NCBI RefSeq assembly: GCF_013249065.1
Contig: NZ_JABRWQ010000004.1
Location: 1 to 64,000 of the forward strand
Length of the DNA: 64,000 nucleotides
Origin: Winogradskyella litoriviva
Lineage (GTDB): Bacteria; Bacteroidota; Bacteroidia; Flavobacteriales; Flavobacteriaceae
Reading direction: 5' to 3'
Part shown: piece by piece, positions 19,690-28,157 of the stretch
Layout of the letters: each line of letters starts with the position of its first letter
How positions within the stretch are numbered: the stretch's first letter is position 1
Made by a program: the position numbers and the translations under genes
Notes under the pieces: model-generated
The model's database searches: none
Told to the model about the DNA's origin: nothing
What the model saw: only the letters and a program-made list of their open reading frames with translations

Positions 19690-20595
19690 TTGAATTATTC
19701 AATTTGCCATATTATATTTTTCATATTGGCTAGCAATTTTCTCTTTTCGCAATCTAACTTCAATAAAGTTTTAAAACCTAGTGATAGTTTAAATAAATCG
19801 AGACGAAACACTGTTATTATTACTGAATCGGTCTTAGCTTCTACAACTTTAATTAGTCTACACCAGCTATGGTATGCAGATTATCCTCGTTCTAGTTTTA
19901 AAACTTTAAATGATAGTGGAGAATGGTTGCAAATGGATAAAATGGGTCATGTGTTTTCCTCGTATCAGTTAAGTAGATTAGGAGTAGGTGCTTTAAATTG
20001 GGCTGGTGTTAAAGAAAAAAACCAATTAATATATGGTTCTGCATTAGGCCTAGGGTTTTTAACAACTGTTGAAGTGATGGATGGTTTTTCTAAAGAATGG
20101 GGATTTTCTTGGACAGATATGGCTGCAAATGCAGCAGGAACAGGTTTATATGTTGGGCAACAATTACTCTGGAAAGAACAACGAATTACATTAAAATATT
20201 CATTTCATAGAACACAATTTGCAAAGCAGAGACCAAATAAACTAGGAAATGGTTTATCTGAAGAGTTTTTAAAAGATTATAATGGACAAACCTATTGGTT
20301 GAGTGCTAATATTAATTCATTTTTAAAAACCGAAACTATACCTAATTGGTTGAATTTAGCTTTTGGTTTTGGAGCAGAAGGCATGTTAACGGGAGAAGCC
20401 AGAGATCCTTTATTTTTAAATCAAAATAGAAGACGTCAATTTTACCTTAGTTTAGATGTTGATTTAACCAAAATAAAAACAAAATCTAATGTTATGAAAA
20501 CCATTTTTGACGTTTTTAACGTAATTAAGGTTCCGTTCCCAGCGATAGAACTGAATGACAATGGACGTGTTAAATGGCATCCTGTCTACTTTTAA
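19690..20595 (+). CDS. DUF2279 (YfiM-like) exported protein
   Basis: A 301-residue protein with a signal peptide (about 1-20, ending LFSQ). It resembles DUF2279/YfiM lipoprotein-like proteins of Bacteroidota, with WLQMDKMGHVFSSYQLSRLG near residue 77 and conserved Asp/Trp-rich helices (GFSKEWGFSWTDMAANAAGT). The start codon is TTG, the only choice that keeps the signal peptide intact. The C-terminal half has amphipathic strands that may associate with the outer membrane. Function is unknown. It ends the dapF-mltG operon. Confidence 0.8.
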   Translation: MNYSICHIIFFILASNFLFSQSNFNKVLKPSDSLNKSRRNTVIITESVLASTTLISLHQLWYADYPRSSFKTLNDSGEWLQMDKMGHVFSSYQLSRLGVGALNWAGVKEKNQLIYGSALGLGFLTTVEVMDGFSKEWGFSWTDMAANAAGTGLYVGQQLLWKEQRITLKYSFHRTQFAKQRPNKLGNGLSEEFLKDYNGQTYWLSANINSFLKTETIPNWLNLAFGFGAEGMLTGEARDPLFLNQNRRRQFYLSLDVDLTKIKTKSNVMKTIFDVFNVIKVPFPAIELNDNGRVKWHPVYF

Positions 20596-20647
20596 GTTAA
20601 AATTTTAACACTTAATCGGTTGATTTTCAGTTATTACAAAATTGTTG

Positions 20648-20655
20648 TATATTTG
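20648..20655 (+). promoter_or_regulatory. Promoter -7 box of the lysozyme-fold protein gene
   Basis: TATATTTG, exact match to TAnnTTTG, with TTTT (one mismatch to TTTG) 20 bases upstream. It implies a leader of about 50 bases before the ATG at 20714. The in-frame ATG at 20642 lies upstream of this box and would not be transcribed from it. Confidence 0.6.
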
Positions 20656-20713
20656 CACGCGAATTTTGTATCATAGTTTGGGGAAACTATTTTACTTTAA
20701 AAATTTAGCTGTT

Positions 20714-21370
20714 ATGACTAAAAATAGTGTTAAGAACTTTATAGTACCATTTGCAGTTTGTTTATTATTGGCAGTTGCATTGTATCCAGATTCAACACTT
20801 AATCCTGAGACTTATTCCACAGAAGGGTTAGAACTTAATTATAATATTTCTGCAGATTTAGCAATGGTTGATAATAACCATTCTTTAAATCATAATTTCT
20901 TTTCACCTCAATTAGGTAAATCCTTTGAAGGTTTTAAAGAGGCTATTGCGTTTAAAGAATCTCAAGGTGATTACTTTACCGTAAATACCTTAGGTTATTT
21001 AGGAAAATATCAATTTGGAAAAGAAACTTTAAAACTATTAGGCGTATATACACCTAATCAATTTTTATATAATCCTGAATTGCAAGAAAAAGCATTTATT
21101 GCCAATATAGAGCGTAATAAATGGGTTTTAAGAAAAGACATTAAACGTTTTGAAGGTAAACACATTGCTGGTATTAAAGTTACCGAATCTGGTATTTTGG
21201 CAGCTGCACATTTAGCAGGTCCAGGTAGTGTTAAAAAATTCTTACGTAGTTATGGTGGTAATAATATTTCCGATGATTATGGTTCAACCGTAAGAGGGTA
21301 TATGAAAAAGTTTTCTGGCTATGACACTTCTATGATTGCACCAGACAAGAAGGCAAGAGTAACAATGTAA
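20714..21370 (+). CDS. Exported lysozyme/transglycosylase-fold protein
   Basis: A 218-residue protein with a signal peptide or N-terminal anchor (about 7-24). The middle reads like a soluble lytic transglycosylase: AIAFKESQGDYFTVN, where the Glu fits the catalytic acid, then GYLGKYQFGKETL and later ESGILAAAHLAGPGSVKKFL. Homologues in Flavobacteriaceae are often labelled peptidoglycan-binding protein LysM although no LysM repeat is seen here. It probably acts on peptidoglycan in the periplasm. I start at 20714 because the first 24 codons of the longer frame lie in the promoter and leader. Confidence 0.75.
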   Translation: MTKNSVKNFIVPFAVCLLLAVALYPDSTLNPETYSTEGLELNYNISADLAMVDNNHSLNHNFFSPQLGKSFEGFKEAIAFKESQGDYFTVNTLGYLGKYQFGKETLKLLGVYTPNQFLYNPELQEKAFIANIERNKWVLRKDIKRFEGKHIAGIKVTESGILAAAHLAGPGSVKKFLRSYGGNNISDDYGSTVRGYMKKFSGYDTSMIAPDKKARVTM

Positions 21371-21382
21371 TTAAGGTTTCAA

Positions 21383-22099
21383 TTAATTTTTCTGAATAAT
21401 AAAGATGGCAGGTCTTTTGTGAAAATCTTCTTTATTGTGTTTCCACTCTTTGGCTGTTTTAGTTTTTATAAATTCTGTTGGCAAAGTTAAATCACATGCC
21501 ACACAGACTCTAGTTTCTGGATGTAACATATTGGCTAAATCTTCAAGCATTTTCATGTTTCGATAAGGTGTTTCAATAAAAATTTGTGCTTGGTTGTGCT
21601 CCGAAGAGATTCGTTCTAATGCCTTTATTTTAGATTTTCGTTCACTTTTATCAATAGGTAGGTAGCCGTTAAATGTAAAACTTTGACCATTCATGCCAGA
21701 ACCCATTAGAGCTAAAACTATGGAAGATGGGCCAACAAGTGGAACAACTTTAATATCCATTTGATGGGCTAATGCTACTATGTCGGCACCAGGATCTGCA
21801 ATTGCTGGACAGCCAGCTTCAGATAATAAACCTATAGAAATCCCAGACAAACAACTGTTTAAAAAAGTACTACGTTCTTCTTCCGTTGTATACTTATTCA
21901 AAACTTGTAGTTTTAAAGAAGGTTGCGATTTACTTGGAGAAACACGTTTTATAAAACGACGCGCTGTTTTTTCGTTTTCAACAATATAGTAATCTAATTC
22001 TTCAATAATTTTTTTGATTGAAATTGGTAGTACCTCTAATGGTGGATTATCACCTAATCTTGTTGGTATAAGATATAAAACTCCTTTTGTAGTGCTCAT
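21383..22099 (-). CDS. SAM-dependent methyltransferase, RsmI-like tetrapyrrole-methylase fold
   Basis: A 238-residue protein of the tetrapyrrole methylase superfamily, close to RsmI, which 2'-O-methylates C1402 of 16S rRNA. Visible marks: N-terminal LYLIPTRLGDNPPLEVLP, the SAM-loop LLSEAGCPAIADPGADIV (about 95-112), PLVGPSSIVLALMGSGMNGQSF, and IFIETPYRNMKML. The canonical RsmI C-terminal extension is absent, as in the shorter Bacteroidota form, so an identical target is not assured. It overlaps the upstream sugar-dehydrogenase gene by one base. Confidence 0.85.
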   Translation of the reverse strand: MSTTKGVLYLIPTRLGDNPPLEVLPISIKKIIEELDYYIVENEKTARRFIKRVSPSKSQPSLKLQVLNKYTTEEERSTFLNSCLSGISIGLLSEAGCPAIADPGADIVALAHQMDIKVVPLVGPSSIVLALMGSGMNGQSFTFNGYLPIDKSERKSKIKALERISSEHNQAQIFIETPYRNMKMLEDLANMLHPETRVCVACDLTLPTEFIKTKTAKEWKHNKEDFHKRPAIFIIQKN

Positions 22100-23520
22100 T
22101 AAATTTTAACCAGTTTGTTAATATATTGTTTAGAATTAGGTCCAGTTATTTTTAAAATATAAATCCCGTTGGATAGTTCTGATATGTTTATAGTTTGTAT
22201 TATATCAGAATTACGTTGTATTGATTTAGTTAGTTTTCCTTGTAAATCAAAAATAGATATTTTATCCGAAATGTTGTTAGTGTCTACTGAGCCAAAATTT
22301 ATACTTAGATAGTTATTACTTGGATTAGGATATATTGAAATTGTAGAATATGTATTGTCATTAATACTTAAAGATGTGTCTGTAATTTTATATATACTGC
22401 CAGATGTTGGGTCTGCAACATATAATTCACCATTAACATCTTCACCAAAAGAAGACCAATTGCCATTAAAATCTTGTAATGTCTTGGTCCACATATTTAT
22501 TGCTTCATCAAAGGCTAAATAACCAATTTCTTCACTGCAATAGTCGGCAAAAAAATAATAGCCATAAATATTAGGAAATTCAGTTCCACGATATCTATAA
22601 CCACCAGTAATAGAGCATTTAGACTCACCATCTCCAAAATGATTATAACCTTCAACAGGAAAGGTATAGGAGCTAGGTGTAGAGCAACCGTTGGTATTGT
22701 AGGGTAGATTACCTTCATAACAGCGCCAGCCATAATTTAGACCTGTACTAGCTTCAATTGCAGTGACATGATTTATTTCTTCATAGTCATTTTGTCCAAC
22801 ATCAGCAATCCAAATATCACCATTTAAGCGATCAAAAGAAAATTTCCACGGGTTTCTTAATCCATAAGCCCATATTTCGTCTCTAACGGTTGTATCACCA
22901 ATAAAAGGATTATCCGAAGGAATACTATAATTATGAGTTTCAGTTGTGGTATCAATATCTAAGCGGAGTAGTTTACCTAATAAACTTTGTGTATTTTGAG
23001 AATAGTTATCTGGGTCACCACCTGATCCTCCATCACCAGTAGCTATGTATAAATAACCATCAGACCCAAACGCTAAATCTCCTCCATTATGGTTGCTATA
23101 GGGTTGGTTAATTGATATAATATTAAATTCAGAATTTACATCAGCAATTAATGGATTTGACGCTTGTCTTGTAAATCTAGAAATAACTGTATTCCCAGAA
23201 TTATTAATATAGTTTACAAAAAAATAACCGTTAGTACTATAATCAGGATGAAAAGCTAAGCCTAGCAATCCTCTTTCAAAGCCAGTGTTTATAACAATAT
23301 TATCGATGTCTAAGAAAGGGGTTGCTTCTATTGTGCCGTTAGAATTTATTATTTTTATATAGCCACTTTGTTCTACTATATATAGCTTGTCTTCGCCAGC
23401 ATGTTTTATACTAACAGGTCCATTTAAACCATTGGCATATAATTCTAATTCTAGGCTTTGTGATTGTGAATACTGAATAAATAAAAATGTAGATATGATT
23501 AAAGTTGTTAATGATTTCAT
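22099..23520 (-). CDS. PQQ-type soluble sugar dehydrogenase, T9SS-secreted
   Basis: A 473-residue exported protein: signal peptide 1-20, then a six-bladed GDH-type beta-propeller (about 22-375), as in soluble glucose/sorbosone dehydrogenases, with RGLLGLAFHPDYSTNG, HNGGDLAFGSDGYLYIATGD and NPWKFSFDRLNGDIWIADVG. Such enzymes oxidise sugars with pyrroloquinoline quinone. The last 75 residues form a type A T9SS sorting domain (IYPNPSNNYLSI ... NGIYILKI), so it is secreted or attached to the surface. Several family members bind no PQQ; activity is not proven here. It overlaps the methylase gene by one base. Confidence 0.9.
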   Translation of the reverse strand: MKSLTTLIISTFLFIQYSQSQSLELELYANGLNGPVSIKHAGEDKLYIVEQSGYIKIINSNGTIEATPFLDIDNIVINTGFERGLLGLAFHPDYSTNGYFFVNYINNSGNTVISRFTRQASNPLIADVNSEFNIISINQPYSNHNGGDLAFGSDGYLYIATGDGGSGGDPDNYSQNTQSLLGKLLRLDIDTTTETHNYSIPSDNPFIGDTTVRDEIWAYGLRNPWKFSFDRLNGDIWIADVGQNDYEEINHVTAIEASTGLNYGWRCYEGNLPYNTNGCSTPSSYTFPVEGYNHFGDGESKCSITGGYRYRGTEFPNIYGYYFFADYCSEEIGYLAFDEAINMWTKTLQDFNGNWSSFGEDVNGELYVADPTSGSIYKITDTSLSINDNTYSTISIYPNPSNNYLSINFGSVDTNNISDKISIFDLQGKLTKSIQRNSDIIQTINISELSNGIYILKITGPNSKQYINKLVKI

Positions 23521-23585
23521 ATTTTTATTAAAATGGTTCAGCTACTAAGTTACAAAAAAGAGTTTTAGTAGAGTTGGAGATAGTT

Positions 23586-24044
23586 TTAACTCCTCATTAA
23601 AGCTTTCGCAATAATATTGCAAGTTTCATTAACCAATTTATACACATATTCAAATCCATCTTTTTCACCGTAGTATGGGTCTGGCATATTTTTGTTTTTT
23701 ACAGAAGGATTAACATCTAAAAACAATTTAACCTTGTTAACATCATCTGTGTCTCTTGCTAATCGGATAATGTTGTTGTAGTTAGACTGATCCATAGCAT
23801 AGATATAATCAAAAGCATCAAAGTCAGAGACTTTAAACTGTCTTGCGCTTTGTGTACTGATGTCTAAACCATTTTTTTTTGCAACAGCAATAGAGCGTCT
23901 GTCAGGGGCATTACCAATATGATAGGCACCTGTGCCAGCTGAATCTACATAGAAATGGTCTTCTGGTAATTTGGATTGTAAAATGCCATGTGCTAATGGC
24001 GAACGACATATATTCCCCAAACATACCATTAAGATACAAGTCAT
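23586..24044 (-). CDS. Low-molecular-weight protein-tyrosine phosphatase
   Basis: A 152-residue cytoplasmic phosphatase. The P-loop CLGNICRS gives Cys8-x5-Arg14 followed by Ser; the family general acid lies in MPDPYYG near residue 120. It removes phosphate from tyrosine of proteins, often bacterial tyrosine kinases or capsule regulators, but arsenate reductases share the fold. With DPYYG and the SPLAHG helix I favour phosphatase. It lies 12 bases after dnaA on the same strand, a common Bacteroidota neighbourhood. Confidence 0.93.
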   Translation of the reverse strand: MTCILMVCLGNICRSPLAHGILQSKLPEDHFYVDSAGTGAYHIGNAPDRRSIAVAKKNGLDISTQSARQFKVSDFDAFDYIYAMDQSNYNNIIRLARDTDDVNKVKLFLDVNPSVKNKNMPDPYYGEKDGFEYVYKLVNETCNIIAKALMRS

Positions 24045-24056
24045 AATTAAGAGTAA

Positions 24057-25484
24057 TTAAAGCGCTAGTTTTTTAGATAAATCTTCTACGTATTTTCTAA
24101 ATTGCTTATCTGTTGAAGATAAATTGTCTACTGTTTTGCACGCATGAAGAACAGTAGCATGATCGCGTTGCCCAATTTGAGAACCAATACTAGCTAAAGA
24201 GGCTTTAGTGTATTTTTTAGCAAAGAACATTGCTAATTGACGGGCTTGTACAATATGACGCTTACGTGTTTTAGATTGAAGCGTATTTACATCCATTTGA
24301 AAATAATCAGATACTACTTTCTGTATATAATCTATAGATACTTCACGTTTTGTATTCTTTACAAACTTCTCTACTATATCCTTAGCAAGGTTAATTGTAA
24401 TTTCTTTCTTATTGAAAGAAGATTGCGCAATTAATGAAATTATAGCACCTTCAAGCTCTCTAACATTAGTTTTAATGTGCTTTGCTACATACTCTACAAT
24501 TTCATCAGGCATTTCAACACCATCTCTGTAAAGCTTGTTTTTTAAAATCGAAACTCTTGTTTCAAAATCAGGTGTTTGTAATTCGGCAGAAAGTCCCCAT
24601 TTAAAACGAGATAATAAGCGTTGCTCAATATCTTGCATATCAACAGGTGCTTTGTCACTTGTTAATATTACTTGCTTACCATTCTGATGTAAATGATTAA
24701 AGATGTGGAAAAATACATCTTGTGTACCTGTTTTACCAGATAAAAACTGTACATCATCAATAATTAAAACATCTATAATTTGATAGAAGTGAATAAAGTC
24801 ATTTCTATTATTCTTTTTAACAGAATCTATATATTGCTGAGTAAACTTTTCAGCAGAAATATATAAAACTGTTTTTTCAGGATATTTATCTTTAATATCA
24901 ACACCTATGGCATGCGCTAAATGTGTTTTACCTAGGCCAACACCACCAAAAATTAACAAAGGGTTGAATGATGTACCTCCAGGTTTATTTGCAACAGCAA
25001 TTCCTGCATTTCTTGCCAAACGGTTAGAGTCACCTTCTAAAAAATTTTCAAAACTATAACTAGGGTTAAGCTGAGATTCTATCTTAACATTTCTTATTCC
25101 TGGGATTATAAACGGATTTCTAAGCTCAGGGCTTTTATTGTTAAAAGGAACATCAACATCTTGTGATTTTACAGCCGATCGGTTAGAACTTGGTATCTTT
25201 TCTGTAAAAGGTTGTTTGTTGCCATACGTGTTTTCCATTTTAATAACGTAAACCAATTTGGCATCTTCACCTAACTCTTTTGTAAGGGCTACCTTTAAAA
25301 TTTTAACATAGTGCTCCTCTAACCATTCATAGAAAAATTTACTAGGAACTTGTATACTTAATGCATTACCAGAAAGTTTCACTGCAACTATAGGTTCAAA
25401 CCATGTTTTATAGGCTTGAGGTTGTATATTATCCTTTATAAAGGCAAGACAATTACTCCATACAGATTGCGCTGTGTTATCCAT
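24057..25484 (-). CDS. dnaA: Chromosomal replication initiator DnaA
   Basis: DnaA binds DnaA boxes at oriC and melts DNA to start replication. All four domains are present in 475 residues: the N-terminal SVWSNCLAFIKDNI interaction domain, a variable linker (about 90-140), the AAA+ domain with Walker A FGGVGLGKTH (Lys186), Walker B IIDDVQFLSG (Asp243-Asp244) and the arginine-bearing QRLLSRFKWG, then the DNA-binding signature GQRDHATVLHACKTV near 446-460. A hairpin followed by ten T lies in its 5' leader. No dnaN or gyrB is adjacent, as usual in Bacteroidota. Confidence 0.98.
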   Translation of the reverse strand: MDNTAQSVWSNCLAFIKDNIQPQAYKTWFEPIVAVKLSGNALSIQVPSKFFYEWLEEHYVKILKVALTKELGEDAKLVYVIKMENTYGNKQPFTEKIPSSNRSAVKSQDVDVPFNNKSPELRNPFIIPGIRNVKIESQLNPSYSFENFLEGDSNRLARNAGIAVANKPGGTSFNPLLIFGGVGLGKTHLAHAIGVDIKDKYPEKTVLYISAEKFTQQYIDSVKKNNRNDFIHFYQIIDVLIIDDVQFLSGKTGTQDVFFHIFNHLHQNGKQVILTSDKAPVDMQDIEQRLLSRFKWGLSAELQTPDFETRVSILKNKLYRDGVEMPDEIVEYVAKHIKTNVRELEGAIISLIAQSSFNKKEITINLAKDIVEKFVKNTKREVSIDYIQKVVSDYFQMDVNTLQSKTRKRHIVQARQLAMFFAKKYTKASLASIGSQIGQRDHATVLHACKTVDNLSSTDKQFRKYVEDLSKKLAL

Positions 25485-25521
25485 GCGTTAAATTAAATTT
25501 TACGTTGTTAGTTAGTTTAGC

Positions 25522-25576
25522 AAAAAAAAAAGAGAATTAGGATTCTCCAGTAGTTTTGAACAGGACAAATATGTGA
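25522..25576 (-). promoter_or_regulatory. dnaA leader: near-consensus -7 box and terminator-like hairpin
   Basis: On the minus strand CATATTTG (25569-25576, one mismatch to TAnnTTTG) is followed by hairpin GAGAAT-CCTA-ATTCTC (25532-25547) and a run of ten T. The hairpin has only six base pairs, but the T tract makes it look like an intrinsic terminator inside the dnaA leader, 37 bases before the ATG. It could attenuate dnaA, or stop antisense transcripts from the minus-strand yigZ operon upstream. Confidence 0.4.
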
Positions 25577-25684
25577 ACAAAATTCTTAATAAAAAAATTA
25601 AAAAACTTTGAATATTTAGAAATAATTCCTCATGTTTAAAACGATTTTAAAATTACAAAATTATTCCTAAATAAATTTATATAA

Positions 25685-26092
25685 ATGAATTATAATGAAA
25701 CTAAAATAAGGGTACGTTATGGCGAGACAGATCAAATGGGTGTAGTGTATCATGCCAACTACGCTGTGTACTTTGAAGTAGGTAGAACTGAGTGGTTGCG
25801 CGAGTTTGGGTTGAGTTATAGTGGTATGGAAGCAGATGGCATTATGTTGCCAGTTGTGTCATTGTGTGTAAACTACAAAAATTCAGCACGTTATGATGAT
25901 GTTCTTAAAGTAAAAACTACACTAAAAAAAATGCCTAAAGCTTCTATTGAATTTGAATATGAATTACGAAACGAGTCCGACATTTTATTGGCAACAGGAA
26001 GCACAATTTTAGCTTTTATTGATGTGAAGAAGAATAGACCTACGAGATGTCCAAAATATCTTTTAGACAAACTGCAAAATTATTCGTTATAA
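25685..26092 (+). CDS. Acyl-CoA thioesterase, hotdog fold (YbgC/4HBT family)
   Basis: A 135-residue single hotdog domain. IRVRYGETDQMGVVYHANYAVYF-type opening (about 7-29) contains the Asp used by 4-hydroxybenzoyl-CoA thioesterase-like enzymes, and FEVGRTEWLR follows. It hydrolyses acyl-CoA thioesters; the YbgC branch associates with the Tol-Pal envelope system in other bacteria, but no tol gene is here. It is the only plus-strand gene between dnaA and yigZ, and its end overlaps the convergent yigZ-like gene by six bases. Confidence 0.9.
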   Translation: MNYNETKIRVRYGETDQMGVVYHANYAVYFEVGRTEWLREFGLSYSGMEADGIMLPVVSLCVNYKNSARYDDVLKVKTTLKKMPKASIEFEYELRNESDILLATGSTILAFIDVKKNRPTRCPKYLLDKLQNYSL

Positions 26093-26692
26093 TTCTTTGA
26101 TTTCAACACCGAAAAATTGATCGAACAAATCAAAAACTTTAGAAGTGTGACTTTTTCTGACAGATATTTCTAACAAACAATTTAATTCTAAGGTTTGATT
26201 TTTTATTTCAACATCATTTTCTTTTAAAATCCGCATAACTTTGCTCATATTTTTATATTCAAACTTGAGCTTAAATTTTTTATCGATGGTTCTTTCAACA
26301 ATTTTAGAGGCTTCTAATGCTAATTTCGCTCCTGTTCGGTAGGCATTAATTAATCCGCCAACACCAAGTTTTACACCTCCATAATATCTGACCACTATAA
26401 TTAAGATATTGGTGACTTCAAAAGATTGTATCTGTCCATAGATTGGCATTCCGGCAGAATTACTTGGTTCGCCATCATCATTAGCTCTATATTGAATAGT
26501 TTCTGTACCTATTTGGAAAGCGTAACACCAATGTCTTGCCGCATAATGCTCTTTCTTAATCTCTTCTAGATGTTGTTTTATCTGTTCTTCGTTTGTGACA
26601 GGAAAAGCAAAACCATAGAACTTGCTATTCTTGTCTTTAAATAATTCGCCTTGGGCTGGTTCAGTAATAGTTTTATATAAATCGTTTTCCAT
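26087..26692 (-). CDS. IMPACT/YigZ family protein
   Basis: A 201-residue protein. The N-terminal UPF0029/Impact domain (about 10-115) has SKFYGFAFPV, HWCYAFQIG, DDGEPSNSAGMPI and VRYYGGVKLGVGGLINAYR, the family signature; the C-terminal ferredoxin-like domain (about 135-195) follows. Eukaryotic IMPACT regulates Gcn2; the bacterial role is uncertain. It is the last gene of a minus-strand run (LEA lipoprotein, ribD, HAD, EamA, IMPACT); its start is one base from the EamA stop. Confidence 0.92.
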   Translation of the reverse strand: MENDLYKTITEPAQGELFKDKNSKFYGFAFPVTNEEQIKQHLEEIKKEHYAARHWCYAFQIGTETIQYRANDDGEPSNSAGMPIYGQIQSFEVTNILIIVVRYYGGVKLGVGGLINAYRTGAKLALEASKIVERTIDKKFKLKFEYKNMSKVMRILKENDVEIKNQTLELNCLLEISVRKSHTSKVFDLFDQFFGVEIKEL

Positions 26693-27543
26693 TACGATAG
26701 TGTAACTAAAAGTATAGCAATAAAAGCCAATCCAATACCAATCCAGTTCTTCTTAGATAAGTTTTCTTTAAATAGCGCTAATCCTAATAGTGTTGATAGA
26801 GCTAAAATACCAATGTTGTTAATGGTAAATATAGTAGAGCTTTCAGTGTTTTCTACTCGTAAAGCTAATATTAAGAAGTACATAGAGCAATAGTTAACTA
26901 AACCTAACACAATACCAAATGGTACACTTTTTATTTGTAAAGTCTTTTTTGAACTTATGGACTTATATATCAATAAGAAGAATCCCATTATACCAGCAAT
27001 TCCGAATATGGTAGACAAAAACATAGGAATATTCCCTTCTGGAGCAAAATGATTTACAGTAGTATCTATAATGCCAGAACCGATAAATAGAATTATTGGT
27101 AAATAGATTGATTTTGTTAAAACGGTTGTGTCTTTTTTCTTAATTGAGGTTAAATAAACAGCAACTAACGCTAAAGCAATTCCAATTAATTTTTGAGCTT
27201 CTGTACTTTCGTTGTGCACGTATATGCCAAATAGTACCGGAATTACTAAACTCATTTTACTAGCAACCGAAACTACAGAGAGTCCATTTTTTTGCGCTGT
27301 AAGCGCCATAACGTTAAATATTGCAATAAACAGAAAACCTAAGCCAATGGCGGCAATAAACCAATTGGTTTCAATTATTTGAGTAGGTGATATGTTACCA
27401 TCATATAAAATAAATCCGCATACAAAAGCTGTAGCATAGTTAACCACAATTGCTTGTAAAGTGTCTACATTGTATTTGCTAAAAAGCTTAAATAATACAA
27501 ATATTGCCGTAGAGGACAATACGCTTAAAAATAAATATATCAA
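26692..27543 (-). CDS. EamA/DMT-family membrane transporter
   Basis: A 283-residue inner-membrane protein with about ten hydrophobic helices in two homologous halves, as in drug/metabolite transporters. The second half ends in KNWIGIGLAFIAILLVTLS, the typical EamA close. Substrates of this family range from amino acids to nucleotide sugars and cannot be assigned. It overlaps the HAD hydrolase gene by four bases (ATGA) and the IMPACT gene by one base, so it is translationally coupled on both sides. Confidence 0.9.
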   Translation of the reverse strand: MIYLFLSVLSSTAIFVLFKLFSKYNVDTLQAIVVNYATAFVCGFILYDGNISPTQIIETNWFIAAIGLGFLFIAIFNVMALTAQKNGLSVVSVASKMSLVIPVLFGIYVHNESTEAQKLIGIALALVAVYLTSIKKKDTTVLTKSIYLPIILFIGSGIIDTTVNHFAPEGNIPMFLSTIFGIAGIMGFFLLIYKSISSKKTLQIKSVPFGIVLGLVNYCSMYFLILALRVENTESSTIFTINNIGILALSTLLGLALFKENLSKKNWIGIGLAFIAILLVTLS

Positions 27544-28157
27544 AAGAGGTCGTTTTTAGTTTCAAAAAGTGTGATGACATCTTCTTTAGTTTCGTCGATG
27601 TTCCAAGTATGGAATCCCATTTGGTCTGCTGTGTCAGTATTGGCTTTGGTGTCATCAATAAATAGACATTCATTCGCGTTAAGGCTATTTTCATTTAACA
27701 CGAATTCAAAAATATCGTTATTCGGTTTTCTAAAATGAATTTGCTGAGATAAATAAAAGACATCAAAACACGACTTAAATTCTTCAAAAAACGGAACCGT
27801 TTCCTTTACATAATCAATATGCATATCATTTGTATTACTCAGTAATATGAGTTTGTATTCTTTTTGAAGCGCTAAATTTTTAATAAACTCTAGGCGATGC
27901 TCAGGAAAATCTTTAATGATACAATTCCAAGCCTTAATAAGTTCTATGTCACTAATATTTGGAAATTTCGATTTGTAGAATGCAATAAACTCTGAAGTCG
28001 TAATCTTTCCTACTTCATATAATTCATTGATTCCAATCATATCAACTTCAAAGGTTTCTAAATTGAATAAATCTAAAGCATGCTGCATAGCACCTTGCTT
28101 ATCAAGGTTAATAAATACATCGCCAAAATCGAAAATTAAAGTCTTAATCTTTTGCAT
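27540..28157 (-). CDS. HAD-superfamily hydrolase (subfamily IA)
   Basis: A 205-residue phosphatase-like protein. Motif I is FDFGDVFINLD (nucleophile Asp in the first eleven residues), motif II is LILLSNTNDMH, and motif III/IV is FRKPNNDIFEFVL with ECLFIDDTKANTDTA. A helical cap lies between I and II. It probably dephosphorylates a small metabolite such as a sugar phosphate or flavin precursor; its position directly after ribD makes the missing riboflavin-pathway phosphatase a tempting guess, but this is inference from neighbourhood only. It overlaps ribD by 14 bases. Confidence 0.88.
   Translation of the reverse strand: MQKIKTLIFDFGDVFINLDKQGAMQHALDLFNLETFEVDMIGINELYEVGKITTSEFIAFYKSKFPNISDIELIKAWNCIIKDFPEHRLEFIKNLALQKEYKLILLSNTNDMHIDYVKETVPFFEEFKSCFDVFYLSQQIHFRKPNNDIFEFVLNENSLNANECLFIDDTKANTDTADQMGFHTWNIDETKEDVITLFETKNDLF

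Noticed and set aside
25485-25684. oriC upstream of dnaA
   Set aside because: No cluster of TTATCCACA-like DnaA boxes is visible, and in Bacteroidota the origin is often not next to dnaA.
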